Origin: Muribaculaceae bacterium
GTDB taxonomy: Bacteria; Bacteroidota; Bacteroidia; Bacteroidales; Muribaculaceae
Assembly (NCBI GenBank): GCA_017559355.1
Contig: JAFYSL010000092.1
Location: forward strand, 1-55,118
Length of the DNA stretch: 55,118 nucleotides
Direction: 5' to 3'
The notes below the pieces were generated by a model. It made no database searches and was not told the origin of the DNA. It worked only from the letters and a program-made list of their open reading frames with translations. Made by a program: the position numbers and the translations under genes. Below, piece after piece: positions 26,760 through 36,379 of the stretch. How positions within the stretch are numbered: the stretch's first letter is position 1; each line of letters opens with the position of its first letter.

Positions 26760-29700
26760 TTATTTTCTTACGTCTCTAACGGGGATAAGGTTTTTAACAG
26801 CACCTTTACCTACAGTTGCCGCTTTATGCCCAAATTGCCAACTTGCATATTTGTAGGTGCTCTCGGTATACTCAGGGTCATCTTTATTAAATTGAGAGAA
26901 TCTACCTTTAGAATAGGTGGTTCCTACCATTGCGTATCGAAAGTATACACCTCCTTCAAGAGTAGGCGTTAGTTTCATCCACCAAGTTGAGTCGCAATAT
27001 AATGCCATAATTGCGCCTTCACGCACATTGGGTATACGATAACCATTGGGACATCCAGTTGCTACCCCATTTTCAAGTTTTGTTTTAAGTATTTTATAGT
27101 TGTCAACATTGTTGTTTTCTGTCCCACCTCCAGCTTGTTGAAAAACATTTCCAGTTTCGAAACCTGTATAAACCTTACTCGTTTCAAAGTATTCGTCTCC
27201 TACTTCTAACTCGTGAGTTGTAAAGTAACGAAGAGATTTTGTATTTAGATTACTTAAATCAAAAGAGTAGGATTCATTGGTAGCATCATAGGAATACTTT
27301 ATCAGTTTTTCGGGATATCCAATTTTTTCAGTTCCTTCTTCTTCCATTGCGGGATTCTCAATACCTAAATTTCTGACACTTCGGGTTGAAAATGGTGCAA
27401 ATAAAATTTCTTTGTTAGATTTCGGATCTTCTTTTTTCCAAATTGCTGATTGTTTATAGGTGCTAAGAGAAAAACATTCTTCAGCCCACATAACTTGAGG
27501 ATATGCATATCCATCCCTATTTACCCATGTGCTTGGGATTATGTGAAGACGCCATTCTCGAGCATCGTAATATTTGTCTGTTTCTAAGTATTTATCTTCA
27601 ATTGTTTTTCTGTCATTTTCTTCGGGATATAAATATGCTTCTCTTTCCACCCCAGGTTGCCCAATATAGAAATTGTAGAGTTGCTCTAATGAGGCTACAT
27701 ACCAAACGAGTTCTTCTTCATCAATAATGTCGTCGCCGTCGTTATCGCGATTACGCATAAGACTTGAGTAACGCAATGTTAATTTGTTTTCGTCATCCAC
27801 AAGGAAGTGTGCAACTTTATTTGTAATATTTGAAATGCGGTCATTAACTACTTTGTAGTCAAAGTAATCACTCCATTTGCTTTCCCCTAGTGTGATACCC
27901 CACATTTTTAATGAATTGTAAAGGCCATTGTTTTCTGATAAAGTGATGCTATTATAATTGCCTAAATCTGTATAACATTCTGTGTCATACATGGTTTCGT
28001 TTGTGTTAAAATAATATAACTGGCTATTTATGAATTCATCAATAGTTTCAGCTCCCCATGCTGTTTTTAGGTCAGATTTGCTTGTATTATACACCGATTG
28101 AATAGAACGTTGACGCAAAGTTAAAACACTATTTGTGACAGAACTATCGCCATCTTTACTCTCTTTACTATCGCAAAGAACATGCATTACGCGATTTCGC
28201 TTGTTGACAAATTCTTTCCATAGGTCTTGAGGAGCATAATTGGGAATTAAAGGATGCTCATTATAGAAATATTCATCAACAAATACGGTTACATATATGG
28301 CATATATATTCTCCCCAGTGTCCTCATCAACATGCGCTTTGAAGGCGCTTGCTGTTGTTTTTTCGCTTTCAGGGGCGTTGTCAAACTTGATTTTCTCGGC
28401 GCGTAACCATTCGGTAAATTCCATTACATTCCATAGTTTGTCTTCTTTACTTGGGTTTTTGAGATCAATCTGATCTCTTCCGAATTTGTCACCGGGATAC
28501 TTTTGGTTTTTTAAGGAATATTTGTTGCCGTCTAAATCATTCACCATAAACCATGCCCATTTATAGTCGAGGTTGGGGTTTTCAGTGCCAAATTCAAGAC
28601 CAGGACGTCCTTCGCCAAAGGGGGTGTTTACATACCAAGTGAGCGTTGATGCATCAACATCTCTTGAATCAATACAATATACGCGTTGACCATAGTGAGC
28701 ATCGTAGGTATATGGCTCTTTGCGCGATTTATATAAATCGCCAATAGCTCCCGATTGGTTTTCTTCGTTAGTTTCTACCTCAATCTCAATATTATCTACG
28801 CCATTAATGGTGATATTATATTTATAGTGAGTATTTCGTTTGGCAGAAAAATCATTGAAGTCGCGATTATCGGTATTGCCTGTTGCTTCATATTCCTCTT
28901 TACTTTTGCTACTTACAAAGTCTCCCAAATGGACGAAGTATGTAACATCGGCTTCAAGGTGTTGCATTGAAAACTCATCGCCACTAGTTTTGACTTTCAT
29001 TTGTAAGCGACCTTTAATCACCATATAAGTGGCATTATCATCAACATGTTTCCACATCCCTTTTTCAAGGTCGTAAGTGCCATCGGGATTTTTGTGGCGT
29101 TGTTCGCGTTGATGATAATTGGTTAATCCTTCTGAACGTTTTAGATTTTCCAATACGTAGAATGAGTAACCAAATTCGTTATCGATTGAGTTTATTTCTT
29201 CAAATTGATTTGATTCGCTATCAAAGAAACCCATTTCGTCGGCGTTTCCTTCCCCTTCAATAAGGCGACATGCTTTAGGCAGACGCATTACTTGCCATGA
29301 TTCAGGGTAGAATCTTTTTAATTCTTGACCATCTTTTCCTTGTCCGAGTTTGAGATTAACCTCTACTTTCGCATCAAGACGATCCAAATCAATTGTTATA
29401 GGAGAGCCGTTACTATTAGTAATCCCGTTTTCTGAAATGTTGATATTTGTAGCACCTCCACTCATTAAGAAATAGCCCGAACGAGATGTAATTTCTTGAT
29501 TAAGGGTTTCGTTAAGTAGGCGAAGTTCATCTAATGTTTCAATCAATGACAATTGCTCTGGCGAAATGTTCATCATATCGGCATTAAGATTGGCTATCAC
29601 ATAGATGCTACCACCTTCAAGCATAGGGACTTTCATTAACACATCACCATGAGTGTTGTTGGTGTTAGTCGTGGTGCGATTTTCCAAGGTCCAAAGGTTG

Positions 29701-29999
29701 CCGATAGTGCCATCGGCCCAACCTGACACTAAATTCTTTTTATCAAAATAGTGTGAATAAACACGTTCGCCTGTGTGACTAAAGACGAAAACATATAGGT
29801 TCTCTATACGAGATTCGGCGATGTCGTTCAAAGTAGCACGAGAATTAATCTCAACTTTTTCGAAACTATTGTGGCCAAATTTTAATGTAGCCATAGTTTC
29901 ACCTTCGCCAAGTTTCCCTCTTATTTCTAAATCGTCATCGAGGCAAGAAGTTAATCCCACCGATAAACATATGAATATATAGAATAATATCTTTTTCAT
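26760..29999 (-). CDS. DUF4906-type fimbrial tip lipoprotein
   Basis: A 1079-aa lipoprotein (LTSC, Cys19). Its N-terminal 400 residues resemble the fimbrillin/Mfa-like fold: TLKFGHNSFEKVEINSRATL, then RIENLYVFVFSHTGERV and an SIYVIANLNADM strand. The long C-terminal part ends with GYRIPNVREGAIMALYC and a Gly/Lys-rich segment, which matches my memory of DUF4906 proteins that end Bacteroidales fimbrial operons. By analogy with P. gingivalis Mfa and Fim clusters it is probably the tip or adhesin subunit, exported to the surface through lipoprotein processing. It is the last gene, 18 bp after the 543-aa subunit. Confidence 0.8.
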   Translation of the reverse strand: MKKILFYIFICLSVGLTSCLDDDLEIRGKLGEGETMATLKFGHNSFEKVEINSRATLNDIAESRIENLYVFVFSHTGERVYSHYFDKKNLVSGWADGTIGNLWTLENRTTTNTNNTHGDVLMKVPMLEGGSIYVIANLNADMMNISPEQLSLIETLDELRLLNETLNQEITSRSGYFLMSGGATNINISENGITNSNGSPITIDLDRLDAKVEVNLKLGQGKDGQELKRFYPESWQVMRLPKACRLIEGEGNADEMGFFDSESNQFEEINSIDNEFGYSFYVLENLKRSEGLTNYHQREQRHKNPDGTYDLEKGMWKHVDDNATYMVIKGRLQMKVKTSGDEFSMQHLEADVTYFVHLGDFVSSKSKEEYEATGNTDNRDFNDFSAKRNTHYKYNITINGVDNIEIEVETNEENQSGAIGDLYKSRKEPYTYDAHYGQRVYCIDSRDVDASTLTWYVNTPFGEGRPGLEFGTENPNLDYKWAWFMVNDLDGNKYSLKNQKYPGDKFGRDQIDLKNPSKEDKLWNVMEFTEWLRAEKIKFDNAPESEKTTASAFKAHVDEDTGENIYAIYVTVFVDEYFYNEHPLIPNYAPQDLWKEFVNKRNRVMHVLCDSKESKDGDSSVTNSVLTLRQRSIQSVYNTSKSDLKTAWGAETIDEFINSQLYYFNTNETMYDTECYTDLGNYNSITLSENNGLYNSLKMWGITLGESKWSDYFDYKVVNDRISNITNKVAHFLVDDENKLTLRYSSLMRNRDNDGDDIIDEEELVWYVASLEQLYNFYIGQPGVEREAYLYPEENDRKTIEDKYLETDKYYDAREWRLHIIPSTWVNRDGYAYPQVMWAEECFSLSTYKQSAIWKKEDPKSNKEILFAPFSTRSVRNLGIENPAMEEEGTEKIGYPEKLIKYSYDATNESYSFDLSNLNTKSLRYFTTHELEVGDEYFETSKVYTGFETGNVFQQAGGGTENNNVDNYKILKTKLENGVATGCPNGYRIPNVREGAIMALYCDSTWWMKLTPTLEGGVYFRYAMVGTTYSKGRFSQFNKDDPEYTESTYKYASWQFGHKAATVGKGAVKNLIPVRDVRK

Positions 30000-30017
30000 C
30001 TTTAACGGAATAGTTTA

Positions 30018-31649
30018 TTAATCAAATAGAATATCGCCACCTCCTTGATTCCAATCATTTACTATATATGAGATTTCACCTGTTGAGGTGTTGTAATTTA
30101 CAGTTACATAAATGTCAATAAACGCATTTCGTTTAATCTCTTTAGTATCACTAGCTTGGTTTGTGTTGGGATCGATTATCTTTAGTGTGATAGGCTCGTT
30201 GAAACTAATAGTGCTACTTTGCACCGCTTTTGTGTTTGCGCGAGAATTGGTTACGATAGAAACTGGATATAGACGAAGGTAAGAGGCTGAATTGCTGGTA
30301 TTGTTGTAGCCTCGTACTAAGTATTGTTGAGAATAATAGTCTAAATAAAAACTCATACAAAGTCTAACGTCAGGGAGTTTTAATATGACTGAAGATGTCC
30401 CAAGTTTATCGAAAGCAACTTTTTCAGGACCTTGGGTCATTACCACCCCGTTTACAGGCTTTTGGATATATGCTTCTGAATGTGCATTTTGTATATAAAA
30501 ATAGCCGTCGCTTGTTGGAGTGAAATTCCATACATATTTAGGGTCTACATATGTTTCGCTTTTTGATAATTGAGTGGAAATTAGATTGTTGGTGGCTTCA
30601 TCAATAGTCGCGTAGTAATCGGCTGATTTGTATGAAATTAGGTAAAGTCCTTCTGTTATAAGGTTGCTATTGGTTATAGGGCTATCCCAATTAACAATAT
30701 ATTTTGGACCTTCTGGCTCCTCAGGTTCTTCTGGTTCCTCTGGGTCTACAACAACACCGTCGTAAAGGAGGTTGGGGGTGTATTGGTAAACATTGTTACC
30801 ACTTAATTGGCTTTCGAGTATATAGCCGTCAAATACTACTGATGAAGATTGACAATCGATTGATAATGATCCATCATTAGAGTTAGGAGTAAAAGGTTGT
30901 AACGCGTGTTGCGATGTAGTTAGAGGAGCGCCGAGTGAGCCAAAATATTTGCGGTCGGAATCATCGTCAAATACATAAGCCTGTGTTTGAGTGAAGTTGT
31001 TGCTGAAATTGAACTCTTTGACCTTTAATGGCAATTCAGTACTATTGTTTTTAATAGTAATTCTCACACGAGAGAATGTGCGTTTGAGTTCGCCTGTTAT
31101 ATAATTGTTCCCTTTATCGAGTGTGACATCTTTCATTAACGACAATGGTTGGACTGTGTTTTTAGGGCTCACATTGTCAGATGGAATAGAGATAATGTTG
31201 TTCATAAGCTCATCATATGAGCTATCTTTCCAAGATGTTACACCACATGTAATATCGCTGATTTTAGGGTCAGAGTTGTTGGCTACAACCATAAGTGTAT
31301 AATCGCCAGGGTTTAGGTTGAGCCGTTGGTCGAAAGTTACGGTCGCAGAATTAGCTTGTGGAGAGATAGAAATGCAATCGTCAGTTGCTTTGTAGATTGC
31401 TTTTGTGGTTTTATCGTAGAGATAAGCCGATAAGTTGCATATTATTCGGCCATCAACAGCTTTTTCGGCTTGAGTCCAGTTTTGAGTATCGTATGGGTTT
31501 TCACTCACATTGCCACGAGAATTTATTGACGTAGTAATTTTAAAGGTCAACTCGACATAATCACCTTTGTCGACCTCGTTAGGTTCTTCAACGAGGTTAC
31601 ATGATGCAAATAGTAATATAAATAGTCCTAAAATCGCAAATGGTCGCAT
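30018..31649 (-). CDS. fimbrillin-like accessory subunit with inserted beta-trefoil-like segment
   Basis: A 543-aa lipoprotein (lipobox FASC, Cys17). Residues 25-295 look like a fimbrillin N-terminal domain (LSAYLYDKTTKAIYKA, PGDYTLMVVANNSD). Near 300-312 there is a PEEPEEPEEPEGP linker. Residues about 315-460 then show a repeated pattern (GLYLISYKSADYYATIDE, later YVWNFTPTSDGYFYIQN and SEAYIQ) that resembles a ricin-type beta-trefoil. The chain then returns to fimbrillin-like strands (KRNAFIDIYVTVNYN, ending NDWNQGGGDILFD). The fold of the insert is inferred from pattern only. The gene lies 18 bp after the 389-codon gene region and 18 bp before the tip gene. Confidence 0.72.
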   Translation of the reverse strand: MRPFAILGLFILLFASCNLVEEPNEVDKGDYVELTFKITTSINSRGNVSENPYDTQNWTQAEKAVDGRIICNLSAYLYDKTTKAIYKATDDCISISPQANSATVTFDQRLNLNPGDYTLMVVANNSDPKISDITCGVTSWKDSSYDELMNNIISIPSDNVSPKNTVQPLSLMKDVTLDKGNNYITGELKRTFSRVRITIKNNSTELPLKVKEFNFSNNFTQTQAYVFDDDSDRKYFGSLGAPLTTSQHALQPFTPNSNDGSLSIDCQSSSVVFDGYILESQLSGNNVYQYTPNLLYDGVVVDPEEPEEPEEPEGPKYIVNWDSPITNSNLITEGLYLISYKSADYYATIDEATNNLISTQLSKSETYVDPKYVWNFTPTSDGYFYIQNAHSEAYIQKPVNGVVMTQGPEKVAFDKLGTSSVILKLPDVRLCMSFYLDYYSQQYLVRGYNNTSNSASYLRLYPVSIVTNSRANTKAVQSSTISFNEPITLKIIDPNTNQASDTKEIKRNAFIDIYVTVNYNTSTGEISYIVNDWNQGGGDILFD

Positions 31650-31667
31650 GTCGTTATTTCTTTATTG

Positions 31668-32798
31668 TTAGGGAAGGGTTATGTCAACTGATGATTTATA
31701 TTCATCCCAGTCGGCAATGGTTATATTAGCATCAATGCTGGTTGAACTAATCTTAATCTCGTAGATATATCTTTTACCTGCTTCATATGCTTTTGTGTCA
31801 TTGGGAGGTGTAGGTAGTTTTACACTATAAACATGATCTCCTGTTGACTTCAATTTGAAACAGAAGTTGATCGTACCATCGTTCACTTGAGGAATTATTA
31901 AAATGAATGCGTTATTTTCGGTATATTTTTGATAATCGTTGGCTTTGGTGCTATAAGCTACACCATATGTATTTTGAGAAAAAGCTACGCCGTTGGCATC
32001 TTCCCATTGATACATTTTATTAGATGGAGATGTTGGGGTTTTACATGTCCAAGTGATTTTATCACCATTGTTGATTGTGCCATCTTCGTTATAGTTGCCA
32101 AATTCTAATTCGCCAATATATGATAATCCTTTGTAGGATGTAGTATTTTCAAGCCAAAAGTCAGTTAGAAGGTCCTGATCGTTGTGGGTAAACGTGAATA
32201 TAAATTTGAGAGCCGATAGAGCGTGAAGCATGTTGAGATCTACCGGTTTTTTACTGTTAAATGAATAATCAGAGGTATTGACATATTTATATGCCATCAA
32301 GAGGTCTTCTTGGAAGAACTCGGTGTTGCAACTCATCACAAAAGGAGAGTTTGCATTTGAGGTTATTTCACTCATTTGGAGCACTTGCTCCATTGGATAG
32401 TAGGCATTGAAAGTGTATTTAGCCCCTCGTTGCCAATATGTGGCAGTTCCGTTATAGGTCCACCCTTCGTAGTTGTCGTTAGAGGTGTTTAAGTCATAAA
32501 TCAAACTCACATCACCATCGGGATTGCCTAAAACATGGTCGTAGTTTGTGTCGTCGAGTATATACGACGATTTGATGCCTATTGATTTGCCATTTCCATA
32601 GGCGCAAGCATTTTTTAAATCGGTAACACCTTCTATCATCGCACGGCTATATTGCATATTAGTTGAAATCACATTCCATGAAATGCGATTGTCGTTGTGT
32701 TGAGGCTCGTTCTCCTCTTCACACGAAGTGAAAGTTACAAGTAAAGCTTGTAACATCACTGCAAGTAGCCATTTATGCTTTGGTAGAAAGATTTTCAT
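31668..32798 (-). CDS. fimbrillin family accessory lipoprotein
   Basis: A 376-aa protein if started at the ATG at 32798 (MKIFLPKHKWLL), which gives a proper lipoprotein signal ending FTSC (Cys26). An in-frame ATG 39 bases upstream would place extra charged and aromatic residues ahead of it. The body has Mfa-like features: NMLHALSALKFIFTF and the closing GKRYIYEIKISSTSIDANITI-type strands before DWDEYKSSVDITLP. It follows the probable major subunit after a long hairpin, so it is likely a minor or accessory pilin. Codon use is less biased than in the major subunit gene. Confidence 0.82.
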   Translation of the reverse strand: MKIFLPKHKWLLAVMLQALLVTFTSCEEENEPQHNDNRISWNVISTNMQYSRAMIEGVTDLKNACAYGNGKSIGIKSSYILDDTNYDHVLGNPDGDVSLIYDLNTSNDNYEGWTYNGTATYWQRGAKYTFNAYYPMEQVLQMSEITSNANSPFVMSCNTEFFQEDLLMAYKYVNTSDYSFNSKKPVDLNMLHALSALKFIFTFTHNDQDLLTDFWLENTTSYKGLSYIGELEFGNYNEDGTINNGDKITWTCKTPTSPSNKMYQWEDANGVAFSQNTYGVAYSTKANDYQKYTENNAFILIIPQVNDGTINFCFKLKSTGDHVYSVKLPTPPNDTKAYEAGKRYIYEIKISSTSIDANITIADWDEYKSSVDITLP

Positions 32799-32822
32799 AA
32801 AGAGATATTTGTAGATTAAATA

Positions 32823-32862
32823 ATTTATCTTCACCAATCCATCGTGATTGGTGAAGATAAAT
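32823..32862 (-). terminator. intra-operon hairpin after the major fimbrillin gene
   Basis: ATTTATCTTCACCAATC (32823-32839) and GATTGGTGAAGATAAAT (32846-32862) form a perfect 17-bp stem with a 6-nt loop, beginning 13 bases after the fimbrillin stop. No clear T-run follows on the minus strand. It could be a leaky terminator or an mRNA 3'-end stabiliser that separates a highly expressed shaft gene from accessory genes. Confidence 0.65.
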
Positions 32863-32875
32863 TTATGAGAGTTGA

Positions 32876-33964
32876 TTAGAGGTTAACATAGATTGTTTCA
32901 ACATCAACCCATTCTTCAACAGTAGGAACGAAGAAGATTTTGTCTTTAGCGTGGTAACGCAATACATAGTAGTAGCGTGTGCCGAGTACCCATTCGTCAA
33001 CAGTAGTGCTTTCAGATACGAGGGTATTCAACTTGATGTTTTTAGTGTTTTCTTCGCCATTAACAAGATATTTGATTTCAAGAATAGCATTATCGCTTAA
33101 TTCTTGTGGCATAAGAAGAAGGTCGCTTGCTACAGCTTGAAGACCATCGTTGTCGTAGAAGTTGATAGCGTCAGCAGTTGCTATTTCAACAGCAGTATAG
33201 CTTGCAGTTTTAGAGTTGTCAACAGCCCAAGTGGGGTTAACGTTTTCGCCGATTACATATTTGTCACCATCTTCTTCGATGTTTTCAGTGAATGTACCTT
33301 TGTAGTTTACGTCTTTCACTTTAATGCTAACCAATTGAACTTGGTCTTCAGCATCTTTGTCACCTTCAACAACGAAGTGGATTGAAGAAAGTGCGTGTTG
33401 GAATTTAATAGTAACACCATCGTAATTTTCGTCAGAAGTTAAGATGTTTTGTTTGTGGAAGTGAGTACGTTTACTGAACAAAAGGTCGAATTGTTTAGCA
33501 GGATCAGCTAATACTTCAAAACCTTCGATAGTGAGACCTTCAGCGCCATAAGTACATTTGTTAGTGCCATTCCAGTTGATTTGCTCTAAGTTTGCTGGTG
33601 AGTATGCAGCAAATGACATGTATTCGTTTTCCCAATAATAAGGTTTGTTGGTTGTAGGGTTGATTGGAGTCCAATCGTTAGTAGCAAAAGCAACAGTGTT
33701 GTTGAATGCAGCTGCAGTACCATTAGCCCAACCAGCGAATTCGCCTTCGTGAGCGATTGCATAAACTACGAAATCTTCATCTTCAGGATAGATGTTAGAT
33801 GCGATTTCACCTTGATGATTTGCACGAGAGCCATCAGCTGTATAAAGCACAGGCGTGTTGAATTTAATTTGTTGTGGTTGTTTTTGAGCATTTTGTGGCT
33901 CATCTTCAACACAACCAACAAGCGCTAAACTTGCGATTGCAGTAGTTAAAAATAGTTTTCTCAT
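32876..33964 (-). CDS. fimbrillin family protein, probable major shaft subunit
   Basis: A 362-aa lipoprotein (LVGC, Cys18) of the fimbrillin/Mfa-like type, with IKFQHALSSIHFVVEG and a C-terminal strand ending VEEWVDVETIYVNL. A basic site, GSR before ANHQGE (near 46-47), could be the place where a trypsin-like protease frees the N-terminal strand, as gingipains do in P. gingivalis; that is inference. Codon use is markedly more biased (GAA, AAC, TTC, ATC) than in the neighbouring fimbrial genes, and a strong hairpin follows. Both suggest this is the abundant subunit. It lies 52 bp after the anchor-type gene. Confidence 0.82.
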   Translation of the reverse strand: MRKLFLTTAIASLALVGCVEDEPQNAQKQPQQIKFNTPVLYTADGSRANHQGEIASNIYPEDEDFVVYAIAHEGEFAGWANGTAAAFNNTVAFATNDWTPINPTTNKPYYWENEYMSFAAYSPANLEQINWNGTNKCTYGAEGLTIEGFEVLADPAKQFDLLFSKRTHFHKQNILTSDENYDGVTIKFQHALSSIHFVVEGDKDAEDQVQLVSIKVKDVNYKGTFTENIEEDGDKYVIGENVNPTWAVDNSKTASYTAVEIATADAINFYDNDGLQAVASDLLLMPQELSDNAILEIKYLVNGEENTKNIKLNTLVSESTTVDEWVLGTRYYYVLRYHAKDKIFFVPTVEEWVDVETIYVNL

Positions 33965-34016
33965 AAATACTTAAATTTAAATAGTTATTAATTAATTTAA
34001 TATATATTGTTTTGTT

Positions 34017-35078
34017 CTATAAATATATGTCGCTCCACACATTGTCCCAGTCGTTAATACCTGGGTCAACAGTTCCCGAACTGCCCGAAGGGGTGATTTC
34101 GATCTCTTTTTCGAGCAGAATCCACTGTTCGTATTTTACTAATGGTTCGTCAAACATTTTTGTAATATCAAATACTTCTGTTTGAGATGTACCATCGGCA
34201 CGGGTAAACTCAAAGTTGAGCATGTAAATATTATCCTCTTTGGGTAATTTGCCAAAGGTGTTAAACGTAGTGTAAAGCACTGCCGTTTTGGTATTTTCTC
34301 CTTTTGGTCCCTTAGACTGCCCCACTTCGGTATATTTCAAGTTGAAGAAAATGCTTGAAGGGTCTTTTTCGTTCATTTCTCTATTGTAAAGAGTTTTGGA
34401 TCCAGCCATACCACTCATGAGTGATACAGCGGTGCTTACATATTCAAATCCTTTGATTTTTACTTGTATATAGTAGCTCAAAACTACCGATTTAGCAGTG
34501 AAATGGTCTCCTTGTGAGTTGCGAATGGTATCAATGCCTAAAAAAAGATCATTGATGTGAATAGGCTCGCTTGTTACATATAAATGCTCAGGGCAGTTTC
34601 TGATTGCTTGGTCGTCGAGCTCTTGTCGCGATGTAGGGAAATATTTGTAATAATTATCCGACACAGGGTTAGTGTAGCCTTGCATATCAAAATAGTTGTT
34701 TTCGCTACGAATTTTGGTTTTTTGGGTGTCAAAGTTATACACCAATAAGTTGTAGTCGCCAGGCTCGGCAACGAGATATCCGTCAATATAGTACCCACGT
34801 TCATCTTCGCCAGTTGATTGGAGATAACGCTCTGAAACAATGCGTCCTGAATATGGATCGGAGAGTGCTACGCGTAGTACTTTAGGTCTTTTGTGTACAG
34901 GCTTTTCTCGACTTTCATCATAAAAACCATATGTTACATTTTTGATGTGTTCATCAATATAAATGCGAATGTAGTGCGCAGTAAAAGGGTCTTCAAGTGG
35001 GCGATGAATGCACGATGATATAAAAATCGCCATTATCAATACACTAAATAGAGATAATATTTTTGCCTTTCTGCTCAT
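34017..35078 (-). CDS. DUF5119-type fimbrial anchor lipoprotein
   Basis: A 353-aa lipoprotein (lipobox ISSC, Cys23) with CIHRPLEDP after the signal, HYIRIYIDEHIKNVTYGFYD, and GDYNLLVYNFDTQ, a pattern I associate with DUF5119 and with FimB/Mfa2-like anchor proteins. Such proteins fix the fibre to the outer membrane and limit its length. The role here is inferred from family and operon position (second gene, before the fimbrillins). Its ATG overlaps the DUF3575 stop by four bases (ATGA), so the two are translationally coupled. Confidence 0.78.
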   Translation of the reverse strand: MSRKAKILSLFSVLIMAIFISSCIHRPLEDPFTAHYIRIYIDEHIKNVTYGFYDESREKPVHKRPKVLRVALSDPYSGRIVSERYLQSTGEDERGYYIDGYLVAEPGDYNLLVYNFDTQKTKIRSENNYFDMQGYTNPVSDNYYKYFPTSRQELDDQAIRNCPEHLYVTSEPIHINDLFLGIDTIRNSQGDHFTAKSVVLSYYIQVKIKGFEYVSTAVSLMSGMAGSKTLYNREMNEKDPSSIFFNLKYTEVGQSKGPKGENTKTAVLYTTFNTFGKLPKEDNIYMLNFEFTRADGTSQTEVFDITKMFDEPLVKYEQWILLEKEIEITPSGSSGTVDPGINDWDNVWSDIYL

Positions 35079-36379
35079 AATTTAGATCTCTTTTTAGTTT
35101 TGATAAGTATGGGGATTTCTAGCGTCACTTGTGCCTTGGTGGGGCCAAAATAGTGCCAACGACCTATCTTGCTATAGTCGCGCCACAATATCGAGTAGTC
35201 TTCAGAAGGAGTGTAGCCACGATATGCAATAGAAGCATATCCGCAAGAGAGTGAGAATTCAAGGTTCAAGCTACGAGAAATAGGCATTGAGTAGCCATAA
35301 CTTATGCCAGCGCTCCAATGTTCACCCTGGTAGCATATATCTCTTTTTCGTTCAAAGTCCCATTTCCCTGATTCGCAGTATAATCCGAAGAATTGTCCTA
35401 CAAATCGGTCTCTTTTTTTGAATTTTTCGGTAGCAGGAGCATATGCAGGTTTGAACCACCAACGAGCCTCACCTCCGATACTTAAGAATCGATTGCAAAA
35501 CTCGTTTTGACTTTCGCCCCAACGCCACCATGGGAATTGATGATAGTATAATGCTGAAAATTTAGAACTAAGGGGCACTTCGATAGAGAAGTTTAACCAA
35601 GTGATTGCGTCATATAGCAAGTTTGTTTTTAATGCTAAAATTGTGCGCACGTCACTCTCTTCGGGAAGTAGGGATGGGAATTCAAAGTGAGGTAACTCAA
35701 TTTTAGGAGTGTTAACCTCCCAGTTAAAGGTTGAAGTTGCGGGAGGAATTGGTTTGATAACCTTCTTCTTTTCGGTAGGAGCCCAAACAGTAATCCATGT
35801 GGCATGTCGCAATTGAGGCATGATGCGACTAAGGATAAATTTCCACGACCAACCCCAACTTTGCTTTTTTAGTAAGTTTTTTCGTTGTTCGTCGGTAATC
35901 CCTGGACGGTCAATTATTTCGAGTACTTGCTCTTTGTCGTAGCGGTCGTAGAGTTTGACAATCTCTTCGCGCATACCAGCCCAGTTTTCGGCCGTTGGGT
36001 CTAACTTGATGAGAGAGTCGGGGAAGTTCTTCATCTTGGGAATGTTGGCCAAGATATAGCGCTTTGCAGTTTTACCACGTTCACGTGCAAGCCACTTATT
36101 CCAATTGTATGGACCTTCGGGCGATGCGTATGAGTAAATTGTGATGCTATCAATGCGAGGGGTTTCAGCAAGAATGCGCTTAATATTCTCTAATTCAGTA
36201 GGGTTGTCCATGTAATTTTCATGGAGATTTACCTTGTTTACAGGGTAATATATTTTTGAGATAGTGGCGACGGTAGTGTCGTTATAGCATGAGTCATAAC
36301 GCCCTTCAGCCAATACAGCCAAAGATTGAATCAATAAAATAGTGAATATTAAAAACTTTAGATATGCACTATTCATCAT
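35075..36379 (-). CDS. OmpA-like / DUF3575 outer-membrane protein
   Basis: A 434-aa protein with a signal peptide (cleavage near 24, VLAEG). Residues about 45-130 resemble an OmpA-type peptidoglycan-binding segment (SITIYSYASPEGPYNWN, then LARERGKTAKRYI). The C-terminal part is DUF3575 (LKTNLLYDAITWLNFSIEVP, GGEARWWF), expected to be an outer-membrane beta-barrel. This gene type commonly opens Bacteroidales fimbrial operons and may link the fibre base to the cell wall. It is the first gene of the operon and overlaps the anchor gene by four bases. Confidence 0.87.
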   Translation of the reverse strand: MMNSAYLKFLIFTILLIQSLAVLAEGRYDSCYNDTTVATISKIYYPVNKVNLHENYMDNPTELENIKRILAETPRIDSITIYSYASPEGPYNWNKWLARERGKTAKRYILANIPKMKNFPDSLIKLDPTAENWAGMREEIVKLYDRYDKEQVLEIIDRPGITDEQRKNLLKKQSWGWSWKFILSRIMPQLRHATWITVWAPTEKKKVIKPIPPATSTFNWEVNTPKIELPHFEFPSLLPEESDVRTILALKTNLLYDAITWLNFSIEVPLSSKFSALYYHQFPWWRWGESQNEFCNRFLSIGGEARWWFKPAYAPATEKFKKRDRFVGQFFGLYCESGKWDFERKRDICYQGEHWSAGISYGYSMPISRSLNLEFSLSCGYASIAYRGYTPSEDYSILWRDYSKIGRWHYFGPTKAQVTLEIPILIKTKKRSKL

